Below are positions 50,775 through 62,365 of a stretch of 64,000 nucleotides of DNA, piece by piece (position 1 is the stretch's first letter; each line of letters starts with the position of its first letter). Position numbers and translations under genes: made by a program. Source of the stretch: Oscheius onirici (Eukaryota > Nematoda > Chromadorea > Rhabditida > Rhabditidae); NCBI GenBank assembly GCA_932521025.1, contig OW051473.1, positions 2,666,001-2,730,000 of the forward strand. Reading direction: 5' to 3'. Under the pieces are notes generated by a model. That model worked only from the letters and a program-made list of their open reading frames with translations, made no database searches and was not told the origin of the DNA.

Positions 50775-51125
50775 GATCTGGAAACTTTGTTGGAAAAGCT
50801 GTAAAGGAGGGTCAAGAAGATCGGAGGCGAAGAGTGCAAATGGGTTTGTGCATGGGTGTGTTTGTTGTGGATGGATCAAGACGACAGGCGCCTGCTCTGA
50901 GCCACTGGCAATTTATTTTGCCACACGCACAAAGCAGAAAAGAGACCAGGGCGTCCACCTTTAACTGCGCACAGATATCAGTATTTCAGATCAAAGCTAA
51001 AGTTCTGGCGGCGCCACCGCGTCGGACAAACAGGTACAATGGCATCGAAATTGAAAAGTGCAACTGGTTGGTCCGTTGCTACCAGAAAACAGTTTCATTC
51101 AAAAAGCCACAATTTGTACATAAGA

Positions 51126-54100
51126 TTACAACTCTGACGGTACTGGATCATCATCAGTCAACAGCCAATGTGTCATGACAGCTCCTTTACCCTGAAATAT
51201 TTTACAATGCGACAGATGACTTATGTGCTGTTAAACCTTGACAATAACCTCTCCGCGAGGCTCTGTTTTATATCCGCCTACGACATCGACCAAAAAATCG
51301 CGACATTCCGTCGAAATGTGGATTCTTCCAGGCTTTCCGTTGCTTTCCATACGACTGGCAGTATTAACGGAATCACCGAACAAGCAGTATCGAGGCATAG
51401 TGATTCCAACTACTCCAGTCACAACGGGCCCTATAATTTTTTGTTGCAAACTTTGACATAATGCTACCTGTATGTAGTCCGACTCTAATGTTAATCTGTT
51501 GATTTGGCAGGTGGGGGATTCTGAACGTTTTGATTGCTCTCAACAATGCCATTGACATCTCGGCAATTTCCTAAGTTTAAATTTTATGACAATGATGTAC
51601 GACTCTTGCCCTCCCATGTTGATTTCCGTTTCGGTGTGGCAATCCCGAAACGCATAGATAACCATCGCCGATCGTTTCGACCTGTAACCACTGCGTGTGA
51701 CAGAGATAAATTACACTTGACACACCTTGTAAACATCATGGTTGTCAATAATAGCGTCGAAAGTGGTATACAAATCGTTCAGAAGATTAACAACCTGGAA
51801 AGCATTATTGCATCAAAAGAGAGAACTATTTTACCTGTAGCGGTGTACATTTGCTAGCTAGCGTTGTAAATGAAACTACGTCGGAGAAGAAAATTGTGAC
51901 ACATTCGAAAGTTTCGGGCTCAACTACTTGACCTGTTTTCAACTTGTCAGCGACGGCTCTGAACTAGCATTAGAACTACAATTAGGTGTTCTCACTTTGG
52001 AAGCATCCTGTAGAGCAAGATATCGCTTTTCTTCTTTTCTTCCATCAATTCTTTCATTCTGGCTTGGACCTCGTCTTCAAGATTCGAAGCGTATTGTTCC
52101 AACACTTTGAAAACGTGATCCATAAGATTTGCAGTCCTTCAAAACAAATTATATGATTCTTTCTACCTGCTACCTGTTGGAGTTGATTCCTTTAATGAGT
52201 TGTCTGATTTGCTCAATAGTTGGACGTTGATTCGGGTTTTCCGCCCAACAATCTCTGACCAAAAGTAGCAGACTCGAGTTTCCCTCGCTATCCTCTGTCT
52301 CCAATGAGGGGCGGAAGTCTTGTTTTCCAATCTTTTTGAGCCGATAAACTACTTCTGAAATTCATCTTTAAAGATTGAAAACGCGTGATTGGATAACCAT
52401 CGGAATCCATCTCGGAGTTTTCTAAATCCCAGGCGGGCTTCTTTGTTAGAATCTCGGAACAGATGACTGCAAAACTGAAAATGTCTCCCTGCTTGGTGGG
52501 TGCCATATCCTGGTCCCGGAGATGTTCTGGGGCTGTCCAAAGCAGACCTTAAATCCTTGCAAAAAGTTGAGCGTTCAACTCACTTTCCGACATTCTTCGA
52601 TCAAAACTTTTTAGAAAATTGAGTCCATAGTGGGTGATTTTGACCTAAATTAATGAATTGCCTGACCGTAACAATATGTGCACACCTTCCATCTTTCGTC
52701 AACAACACAAACTTTGGAGCTGAGCCAGCCGTGTGGACCGAGCATACTGTTGTTGTGCAAAAAGAAGAGACCCTACTCTGTTTGTTTTTTACACTTCTGA
52801 AACCCTACCTCAGCCACATCTCTGATGAGCGAATACTTGAAAAACCAGTCCATAGTCACGGCACCTTTTGCTATGACGTCCTAGAAAACACTATAATCTG
52901 CTCACTGTCTTCTTACTTGTAGCGATCCTCGAGCACAGTAGCGCCAAATAGACATCGTCACAGGTCCTTCAAAGCAAATTCCAATGAAGCGACAAAGATT
53001 GTCATGATTAAGATTGTGCATCTGAAGAAATCCGCATTCATATTTTGTTCCAGTTACCAATCGGAGTCTAGCTGCTTCACTTTTTGTGATGTCAATAGTA
53101 GCAGCCAATCGCTCGTGTTTTCTTCCAACAACCGGCTCTTTTTCCAAAAGAAAGAAGGCATGAGTTTCAGTATCCTGAATCTTTCATAGTCCATTTTCTA
53201 TGTTTCTACCTTTTTAGAATTGATCGTCACTTTTGTGCTCGTAGTGATAGTACTCTGTAGTGAGCGCGAGCTTCTGCCCGGATCTTTGTGGTCGGGCTTC
53301 TCAAGCGCCATCAACGGAATAGTCCATTCGCGGTTCTGTCTCTCTTCTTCTAATCTCCGAATCCTGAGGTCATCAAAAATATTTGTTTGTAAGCAGCAAA
53401 TACCGTAGGACGTAGTAGATGCTGAGTCCAATAAGGACGATGAGTAAAATAATCGCACAGCCTCCGGCGATTACAACAACGAGATATTCTTGAAAGAAAG
53501 GTTTGGGACACGCCGAACTAAAGGTTAGACGTTAGGGGTTTTAGAACTGTGTGTTACCCATCATAGCCGCATTTTGGAGTATTCAGTGGTCTCGTTGTCC
53601 ACATTGAAGATTCGGCTCCTATCTGTTCAATTATAACCTGCTTGTCTTGATCCAAAGTTTCAAAGTAGCGATAAACAGCCACAGGCTTGTTGTCAGGGCC
53701 AATTGTCCACAAATTGAAAACTGGATCCCTTGTAGAATTATTGTTAATGATTACTTTTCCAGTAAAACCTAAATGGAGCAGCCTATTTTATAAGTTCATT
53801 TGTACTGCTTTACCATTGAACTCGCCAATCGCATTTCTAGCAATTTCGTATCCGGAAAACTTTGTGATTGTTGGATTTTTCTCCAAAGTACGATTCAAAG
53901 CAATGGCATACAAGTACATGGCATCGCCAAGTTCTCCTACTTGTGATTGTAACTGAAACTATATTGTTTAGCCGTCATTTCCAGTACCGGATTGATGCTT
54001 AAACAATCAGCACAGTTGTATGGCGGTGCTCTCATTGCAGCCACTACATCACTTGCATACTTTTGGGTATCGTTGAGCGACTGATTATCAAGCTGAAATA

Positions 54101-55367
54101 GGAAGTACATTGACTGCATAGTCTGCCCCCTACCACTAAAGTCACTAGTGCTGCTAAAAAGGCATCCTGATCGCGTCCGTCTGGAGGAACCTTAGTGTCG
54201 ACCCACATATCGGCTGAATCTACAATATTTAGAGCCAGACCATGCAAAGACTATCACTGCTAATTACCATTACCTGTCGAACTGCTGAAGCCACTTCTAC
54301 GACTTTCAACAAAAATGTAGACGTAGTCATTGGAGACCATTCCTGCGTCATGGGCAGCCAATAAAAAGTTTCGTCTGGCTTCATCACTTTCAAGACAGAC
54401 GATTGTTACTGAAACAGGCATCTTGTTCACTTATTGCTGATAACTTACTCCTTGAAACCTGGTTTGCATCACTTAGCGCATTTTTAAAAGCATCAACAGT
54501 CTGGCTGATTATAGCTTTTCTATAGACAAAACTAGCATTAGTTGCTTCGGCATCTTGAACAATTTTCTAAAAATGACTGCGTTTACAAAAAAGGCGGGTC
54601 TTATTACATCCATCTCATTGATAACCAGACTGCATCTAGGTAGAACATCCGCTCTAGCAATGTAATAAATAAGAGCAATATCTGTCCAGCCAAACTTTTC
54701 CAAGACCCGAAAAGTGGTTCGAGCTTCGCTGAAACACTGTTATTGTTCCTGTTAAAGATTGAATGTACTATATTGCACTACTCGACGTTGCTAACAAAGT
54801 GGGATTGGCGGTATTGTCCATAAGGTTCGAAGTGTATTGAGGACCCCACAGCACTAGTGGGATATCGAAAGCTTTTCCTACAGAAGCAGCAACCACAGCA
54901 TCTGAATAATTCCAGTTACTAGATTAATTTTTTAGGCAATACCAGATGGGCACGGTGGTCCAAGAATCACATCTATGTAACTGGACATTTCAATGATATC
55001 GCCGGTATCTTGGTATTCGACGCAATCGTTAAGAACAAATGTGATGCTGGAATTACAATATGTTCGATTTCTGGAAAGCATACTTCAGAGATTCGAATCC
55101 GGGTAGTAAATTATTTCTGACGACCTTGTTCCATGCAACTGTCAGAGCACCAGCCGTTTGCTTCCAGCCAACAAACTGGAAAATGATCTTTTAAGAAATT
55201 ACGCGAGATATTACATTTGTAATAGCCGTATTGTTGAGGGCGGCGAATAAAGCCACATTTAACGGCTGAAATTTGTGTCAAAAATGTGTAAAGCTTAAAC
55301 ATACTCTACAGTCTATGCTGCAACAAGACGATAAAATGAGCACAACGAGGTGTTTGTAACGAATCAT
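51126..55367 (-). CDS. Receptor-type guanylate cyclase (GCY)
   Basis: The ATG at 55365-55367 starts a signal peptide ([17 protein letters not shown]). Many short exons follow. The extracellular ligand-binding region (about 53.56-55.37 kb) includes [15 protein letters not shown] and [11 protein letters not shown] membrane segment at 53.41-53.50 kb reads [21 protein letters not shown] kinase-homology domain follows whose catalytic positions are lost: [16 protein letters not shown] at the catalytic loop and HYG instead of DFG. The cyclase domain lies at 51.1-51.95 kb. It contains [56 protein letters not shown] and [13 protein letters not shown], so it appears catalytically intact. The end is [15 protein letters not shown], stop at 51126. 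The enzyme makes cGMP from GTP at sensory membranes; nematode GCYs act in gustatory, thermal and gas-sensing neurons. The specific paralogue cannot be named. Confidence 0.93.
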
Positions 55368-55577
55368 GGAGACTAACCAGTGTGGGAGAGCTAGGAAGCC
55401 TGTCCTCAATCAAACTTCTGAAATATTCTAATCCTCTAAATCCCGTCTCGATCACGGGAATGATCAGTCTCTGTTTTTCAAAGGTTTCTTTTGTGACCAT
55501 TTCATGTGATTCAGTATAAGTCCGACTACTGTAGCAATTTGTGACGTATTCGACATAGAGGTAAAAGAAAATACCAT

Positions 55578-55652
55578 TAACCAACCGAGACTCGAACGTG
55601 GGACCTTCTAATTGCAACCTCGCTGCTCTATTACTGAGCTATTGGGCCGCCC
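55578..55652 (-). pseudogene. tRNA-like relic
   Basis: On the minus strand, a D-arm with A-box-like TAGCTCAGTAAT and paired AGCTC/GAGC is followed by GTTCGAGTCTC, a B-box-like T loop. The spacing is that of a tRNA. The acceptor ends do not pair, the anticodon arm is not formed, and the T stem has a mismatch, so it is not a functional tRNA. It may be a dead tRNA or the head of a tRNA-derived short interspersed element. It lies about 210 bp upstream of the cyclase start. Confidence 0.6.
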
Positions 55653-56063
55653 TATCCCGCTCCTGTCGGACGGACGCTATTTGACGACGCCGTCCGTTAC
55701 AAATTCAGCTTTCTCTATATGTTTCGAACATAGGAAAACTTTTTTTGCTCAAACGAACGGTAAAAAAGCTGTACGTTCCGGGCGGAAGCCCTTTTGCGGA
55801 ACATATCAGCAGATCTTTGAAAACTTGAAGCGATTATGCTGACCAGTTCAAGATATTTTTGAAAACACAGTCTGGGTCGCGAAACGACTTAATAAGAAAC
55901 GTCTGGGCTTTACAACTAGTTTATTACAAGAGTCTACATGACAGAGGGACTAGAGTCGGAGGAGGTCATAGAACTCCCCTCGAGTCGGCCTCAGTCGGTG
56001 CTGTGACTCAGCGCTGAAACATATGTTGTCTTAACTATTTCGGACAAGACTTTATCGGGTGGT

Positions 56064-56627
56064 ATACCGAAACCCCGCCAACCAGAAAAGGTAATCGAAA
56101 CCCCGCGGAGTTTCAGTTACCGTCGCGGGGTTTGGGTTACCGTTCCCTAAAGCCACTGACAGTGTATTTATTATCACTACATAAATCCAGTAAAAAACGA
56201 GCGAACAGTCTGCTTTTTGTGATAGCGTAAGCCTGTAAAAAGGAGTTATAACTCTTGCTGCGTACCCTCGTTTGGGCCGCAGATATTATACTTATACGCT
56301 TCTGCCCAACCAAGGCATCCATCCTCCTGAGGTCGGTAAATTGGTAGTAGCATGCAACGAAGTAAAGGCGTTCCGTGGAACAGGTTGGGCAACTTCGGAA
56401 CGTAAACGCCTCACACGATCTGGCCCCTCAGATTGACCCCTCACGCAGTAGGAGCTTGTCTCTCAGAGGTTTCTTCGGAACTCTAGCGTTGATAGGGAGA
56501 AACTTTACTTTACTTTTTATTATACTTTCTGCAACAGTGACATGCTTAGACGGAGAATAACTCAAACCCCGCGACGGTAACCGAAACCCCGCGGGGTTAC
56601 CCTTCTTGAACGGCGAGGTTTCGGTCA
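56064..56627. mobile_element. MITE-like element with GC-rich inverted termini
   Basis: Left end 56064-56150 and right end 56551-56627 are reverse complements with moderate divergence. Shared blocks are ACCGAAACCCCGCC / CCGAAACCTCGCC, CCCCGCGGGGTTTC and GGTTACCGTCGCGGGGTTTG. Each arm also contains its own small palindrome (AAACCCCGCG ... CGCGGGGTTT). The interior of about 400 bp encodes nothing recognisable. ATCGGGT occurs just outside each end (near 56054 and 56641) and may be a target duplication, though the distances from the inverted repeats differ. Confidence 0.65.
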
Positions 56628-57018
56628 CTCCCCCAACTTCATCGGGTCGAGACGACCAAATTTCGGACCCTTATAACTTGTCAGCTAAATTTTTTCATCT
56701 TTTCTTCGCTAAAAATATTAAAGCCACGGCTTTGTCAAAAGGAAGTAACAGCTCAATATTGAGTCAATATAATACTGGCCTTAAATCCTAGTTTTTTGTT
56801 CAGCCTGGCCCTATTTGGTCCTTTTAAGTTAGCAAGATAAACTCCCTGTTTGATATTTAGATTACTGGCTTATTTCAAATGTTTTTCAGTTTGTATGTAT
56901 CAAAGTACAATTTCACGTAACGCATTCGTCACAATTTTATTGTACTATCACATAAAATACAAGTTTTAATGTATACAAGTATGGGAGAGATCAAAATGAG
57001 ATTCTTATAACTTCACTC
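56628..57018. other. Short intergenic stretch
   Basis: No coding or RNA feature was seen. It is AT-rich and probably contains the 3' untranslated region of the minus-strand receptor that ends at 57019. Confidence 0.4.
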
Positions 57019-58433
57019 TTACAAATTTGTCATACAAGTATCAACTCTAGGATTTATGAGCGGCTCCTTCATCGGCGATGCACAGACGGACTGAAGAAAA
57101 GGAAGTTGCTTGAAGCACCGTCGAACGTGCAGGTTGAGAAACAGCGTGTAATATGGCATTCCGAGTGAGAACAAGTCGTTGCATAGCGGTCGAAGGTAAA
57201 GAACAACCGAAACCACAGATGAATTGGCAGGGTACAGAGCCAGTAGTAGCTGAAAACATTTCTCTTGTACACAGAGATCACACGTGAGTGACCAAAGTTC
57301 GAAAAGTGGGCTATTAAAGGTTTAGTCAGAGACTTTGGGTAAAGAATGACGAAATGACTCACTGTGAGGACGGCATTGCTCATCTGAAGCACAAAACAGG
57401 CGAAACAGATGAAAAACAGGTTGACTTCTCGACGATAAGTATAGTCCATGGTTCTTAAAGGGCATTTTTAGAGCGTCTCAGACCAAATTACTCACTTCCG
57501 GCACATAAGAAGTATAGATATCATGTTGATTACAGCGTTGATAATGGCAACTGCTACCTGAAACACCGTGACTTCGATAAGGTCAGCATGCTCTTCCTGA
57601 AGTTGATGATTAACAGTGTACAAGATGTTTTTACCGCTCTGATTGCAGATGTCAATGCGAAGCCCTGTATTCGTTTAACGTAAAAGAATTGGGCTTCTGT
57701 AAACAAGATGGGGATGCAGACTATGAGAGGAAGTGCTAGGACGATTGAGACAGTGCACCAGAAATGTTTTTCAAAAATCTAAAACAGACCGAAATAATAA
57801 GAAAATGTAAATTAATAGTATAGCCAATGTGAAAGAAACGAACCGTCTCTCCGAGAGGGTAGACTATAACTTTGAGTCTGTTGATAACTACGAGAAACAA
57901 CAACAGATTCTGACAATACAGCGAGTAGTAAGAAATGAAGTGCATAACTCTGAAAACGATGTCTTGCCTTAACTGTTCATTGCTCTATTACCACGCCATT
58001 TTGATACCAGAGTCCAGAAAAAACTCATTCATGTTTTATTTAAGAGAGTCTTAGCGCCCCTCTACCAATCTCTTCCAGAATGTTGAATGAGTTCTCTCGT
58101 ACTGGATATATTTATAGGCTCGCAGACACGACAATTAACTTACCTCAACAGGCCTGGGAACGGGAAATTTTCCAGAAATGTGGCCAAGTTACTTCCTTGT
58201 TTAATCACTTCAGGTATTCGGTAGAAGAAAAACATTGTCACAAACGTTATTATGTTCTGAAGATTCGGTTTCATATACGGGAACAAAAGACTTACGACTA
58301 CAGCAAATATTAACCATAACCTTGTAAAGGTACTACTAAACGTCTTTCTTTCCCGAACCATTAGATATGCAACGGCTAAGTAGAGCAGCAAAGAAAATAA
58401 AGCAAAAACATAGAAGACTACAAAGAACCACAT
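57019..58433 (-). CDS. Srv-like seven-transmembrane chemoreceptor
   Basis: The ATG at 58431-58433 follows a TTTCAG by a few bases. Seven exons join in phase. Membrane segments in order include VVFYVFALFSLLLYLAVAYL (TM1), NIITFVTMFFFY (TM2) and the TM3 signature SLYCQNLLLFLVVINRLKVI followed by VYPLGET. TM4 is TVSIVLALPLIVCIPILF, TM5 VTVFQVAVAIINAVINMISI, TM6 LFFICFACFVLQMSNAVLT and TM7 LRPLCNDLFSLGMPYYTLF. The C-tail begins NLHVRRCFKQ and the stop is TAA at 57019. The NRL...VYPL motif and ND...S.PY in TM7 match the nematode srv class. Such receptors sit in cilia of chemosensory neurons; the ligand is unknown. An open frame upstream, to 58685, is not needed by the model. Confidence 0.85.
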
Positions 58434-60392
58434 TGCGTTCTGAAAGACGGCTAATAAACAGGTGCAAATAGAGGGTTTGGTCCGAGAGAACAATCTAATA
58501 AGGAAGCCGAAAAGGTGAGAAAGGACTGAGTAGTTCTGAAGAGGACAAAGATTATTTGTATTAATATCAGGATAAATATGAGACGTAAGGCTGCTAGTTA
58601 AGTAGCTCTGATCAAATTGAAAGGTCGTGTCAAACAAGAACATAGCTGCCATTAACTTCTTGGTGTTATGAAGCGGCCAAATCAACTAGAATCTTAAAGT
58701 CGAAAGAGTTAAAGAGAGTGACAACAGTTTATCTTTGGAGAAATTTATATTCTTTTCCCAGATTTTAATAGCTGTTTATGATGTGAAGCAATTAGTGACG
58801 GACACGGCCTGGTGCGAAGAATTTTTCACATTTTTTTTTTGGAAATCACACACATTCATCATGAACATGTATATATATTTAGTCCAATCAGACGTCTAAT
58901 AGTACATCGGAAACGTTGTAAACAACTGTTTCTTTGATCAAAGTATAGTCGAGACGGGGAAACAGGGCTAAAGATAAATTAAAAGGGGAGGAGTTGGTCT
59001 CTCGCAATTAAAGACAACCACGGAAGGTAAAAAGTTACCGGGCAGCTCTCTGAGTAATGTCTAGACGTTTAAAATGAGTCCAAAAAGGAATCTGAATCCG
59101 ACTGCGTAAATAGTGAAGGAAAGAGTGCAAAAGACTGGATATGGCATTAATATGTAAACCGACTCTCACTTAAATTAGTCAGGTGAAATACCTTGGTTTA
59201 CATAAACTTTGCAAAACGATGCGCATTAAAAAAGAAGTCGCTGTACAAAAGTCTTTAAAGTAGATGCGATTGTATCATAAGGCTGTCTAAAACAGACATC
59301 GCCTGAACGTAATGCTGCCCGAGTCCTGCTTCTTTGAGATTAGGATTAAGTTTGATAATAAGCTTTGACGGGGTCATGCAGCCGTACAGGGTTCAAAATT
59401 TGGGCGAGTCTTTTTTTCTGAAAAAAAGTGACGCGAAAAACCTCGCGACACGCATAGAACACCAAGGATTAAAGCAACCATTTGGCGTGGGAGGACCGTA
59501 AAATTCAGTGATTTGGTCAAACTTCGGGGCAAAAGAGGAAAGAAATACAACCTGGGTACATTACTTTCCATGGCTATAAACGAGCAGTTGCAAAACGGAA
59601 AAAAAGAACTGCAGAATGAGAAGACAATTGGTTGGAAAACAGGAAACAGGTCACGCCAGTTTAACAATATACCTGTACGTTGGTCATGTGATGTCAGCGC
59701 ACGATTTCGTTACACTATTTATGGAAAGCGGGACTGACCACTACATTTGCGTGCAATGCGACTAAATTTCCGGGAAGAGTGGTCAACAATTAAATTAATT
59801 AAGCTGTAGGCGTACTGCTGACCAAGAATTCATTTTGAAGAAAAAATAGTTTTTTATCTCAAACTTTGGCTGTTTAGGCGCGGATATATCGGGTCGAAAA
59901 TTTTGAGAAATATTGAGTTTCAGAAACAAAACAACATGTTTCTTTTCATCAAGCAAAATATGTGTTAATCCAAAATACGAGGTACGTGTATAACGCTGTC
60001 CGAAAAGAGAAAGGCACCCAGGCAGCTTGAGTCGTGAATGCGGATTATGACGACTTTTGGAACCAAAGCCATGTCGGTTCTCGTGGGGAACCGTGAGAGG
60101 CTTCCATCGACTCTGCTGTAAATTTTTCGCAACACATATCACTAGTTCAAAAGGAGGAAAGCATATTGATGTAAAATGCACATCTTTTTGCGAACATCTT
60201 CATCTGAGATTCTGAACAAAGATTACTCCAAATCAAATAAATAAACAAAAATCTTTGTGGGTTCATAACTTGACTTCCGGAGATCTCTCAAATTAGATTC
60301 GTGGGAGAAACGACTTGCACAAAGGAACGATTAATAATATCGGGACATGAAATTGTATGGACAGTACGACTCATTCGACATTTTAGATTTTA
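58434..60392. other. Intergenic region, no gene recognised
   Basis: This 2-kb stretch contains frames such as 59795-60181 (minus, 128 codons) and 59374-59667 (minus) that overlap plus-strand frames and lack domains. Nothing else was identified. Confidence 0.4.
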
Positions 60393-61523
60393 TCAGTTTG
60401 TTGGTTTTTTGCAGACGAATGCCCTCATAACTGATTCACAGGGGTAGTCATTCCAGTACGTCTCTCCACAGCGATTCTTGTCACTGCAGCGTGTATCGCT
60501 GTCGTAGTCCGTGATCATCTACAAGTCGACTTTTTTCCTCTGAAAGTTTCACAAACCTCGACACAGTATTCATTATTTCCTGCATTATTGGGCTCTCCTG
60601 GAGCCCAATTAAAATAATCAGCTGTGGAGCCATCAGTATACACCCAGGCATTGTTTACTTTATGAAGTCCAAGCCAGGTATCACCATTGTAGTCCATTGG
60701 TTTTCCACTTTTTGCAAGGCCTAAACAGGATATAATAAAAGAACATAAATATATGTTACTGTCCACAAAATAATCTTCATCCTTGCTATGAATCGACGTT
60801 AGGTGAGCTTCGGAGGCCAGGCATATATCCTCAGCGTTTGAAAAGGTTGCCCCATGCAACACTTTATAGCAACTGTTTGTCTGATTGAAGTATGTCCATC
60901 CAGAGTCGCAAACAGCTGCAAAGATGAATAGAATGAAGTTTGATAAAACCTTTTGGTGTGCAGCTGGTTATGGAATTATTAGCTGTGTTAAGGCTGCAAA
61001 CAAATTGGTGCGGTGTATCACAGTCTACTGCACTCCAGATTCCAGTTTCACTATTCATAGCCGTACATAACTCATTGATCGATGGCTGTCCTAGATTTAA
61101 CGGCTTCAGATAATTAAAAAAACTGACCTGGTGCCCAATTAAGGTAACTTACAGCGGACTTGTCTAGCCAACTCCATTCTCCTCTATTAACTATGCTATT
61201 CAACCCAATGCTATAGGTTGTAAAACTGTCAGGAAGTAATGCTATGCCTTTTTGATAGCAGTTTAAATTTCACATACAGAGAACGTAGCTGTTTTCAAAT
61301 GCGCTGGAAATTGTGACGAGATTGGCACCAACGTTATAACAAAATAGTTGAGCATAGCTATAATGCATAGTAGAAGAAAACACTTTGTAGCATCTGAGAT
61401 AAAACACGTCTAAATCTTGAAAAAGTTTCACTTGGAAAAGTTGTTGCTATAGGTATATCCGCTTGGACACTGAGCAATAACATTTGTTGCAGTTAGAACG
61501 ATAAAAAGAACAAGGACCAGCAT
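60393..61523 (-). CDS. Secreted protein with two C-type lectin domains
   Basis: The signal peptide is MLVLVLFIVLTATNVIA. Exons joined in phase encode two C-type lectin domains. The first runs from CPSGYTYSNNFSKCYKV to HQFVCSL, with WSWLDKSAVSYLNWAPGQPS at the position of the sugar-binding loop and no WND. The second runs from VCDSGWTYFNQTNSCYKV to AFVCKKPTN. It contains DTWLGLHKVNNAWVYTDG, FNWAPGEPNNAGNNEYCVE and TYWNDYPC. EPN plus WND is the calcium- and mannose-type binding signature, so domain 2 probably binds sugar while domain 1 probably does not. The stop is TGA at 60393-60395. Nematode CLEC proteins are abundant and often act in immunity or on surfaces; the particular role is not known. 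Confidence 0.9.
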
Positions 61524-62365
61524 GCCTGGTACCCTGCAGCAGAAGTACTGATAATGAAATCGGTAAAACAAGTGATAAGCAGAAACCTAACCACTAAGTC
61601 TTGAAATCAATAGTCTAAACCCTTATTGTTTGCCCATTTTGTTTAACTTTCTGTAGCTGTTTTGAAATTCTTTGAAAGATACATATTATTTAAAAAGAAG
61701 CAAATATGCATACATCTCTCAGGTCGTTCGGCTAGTCAGTTCGTCTCTTTCAGTCTGAGCTGAGCTACCAAGAAAATCTATTTCGGAATCACAGGCTAAT
61801 TGATGGAGACAATTTGAGATGTCACATGACACGGTAGAGGGATGCCATCTATATTTGTGTTTGTGAAACATGTATAAGCTTCTAAGACAGATTTCAATAA
61901 TAAAATGAGGGGAAATAGGGAAGGGGGAGGGGTGATGAGCTAGCTTTTTCACTACAATGAAAGTAACCGTCAATGTGTTGAACCCAGTAAAATCCTGGAC
62001 ACACAGCATAAGAAAAATGCAACAAAAGGGGAAAGGGGAGCGTGACAAACGAGTTATGACGAAAAATTGTGGAGCTGCGGATATATAAGTTATGGTATTC
62101 CAGGGTAGTTACAAGCAACTGAGTGTGTAGTCCTGAGAGATCTATGGTTTAGAAGAATCGCAAAACCTCATCCACCAGTCTCCCAGTTCATTTTTGTTTG
62201 TGTGAGTGCTTTGTATGACAGTCTGATTGTTTTGTGTGTTTTTTTTGCAAAAGAAGGTTCGAGAGGGAACCGCCCGACTAGTATGATATAAGACACGGAA
62301 AAGAAATTTAGGAAAAGCCGACTAGGGAGAATTCAGCGAGGTGCGGTTATAGAGAGAGGAAGGGT
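61524..62365. other. 3' region of par-1 and lectin upstream region
   Basis: No coding feature was seen. The side near 62365 is the presumed 3' untranslated region of par-1, with purine-rich runs near 61910-62040. The side near 61524 is the lectin promoter. Confidence 0.45.

Noticed and set aside
58140..58685. 181-codon frame as a single exon of the chemoreceptor
   Set aside because: Its upstream part is not membrane-like in the srv pattern, and an internal 45-nt intron fits better; the start at 58433 after TTTCAG is preferred.
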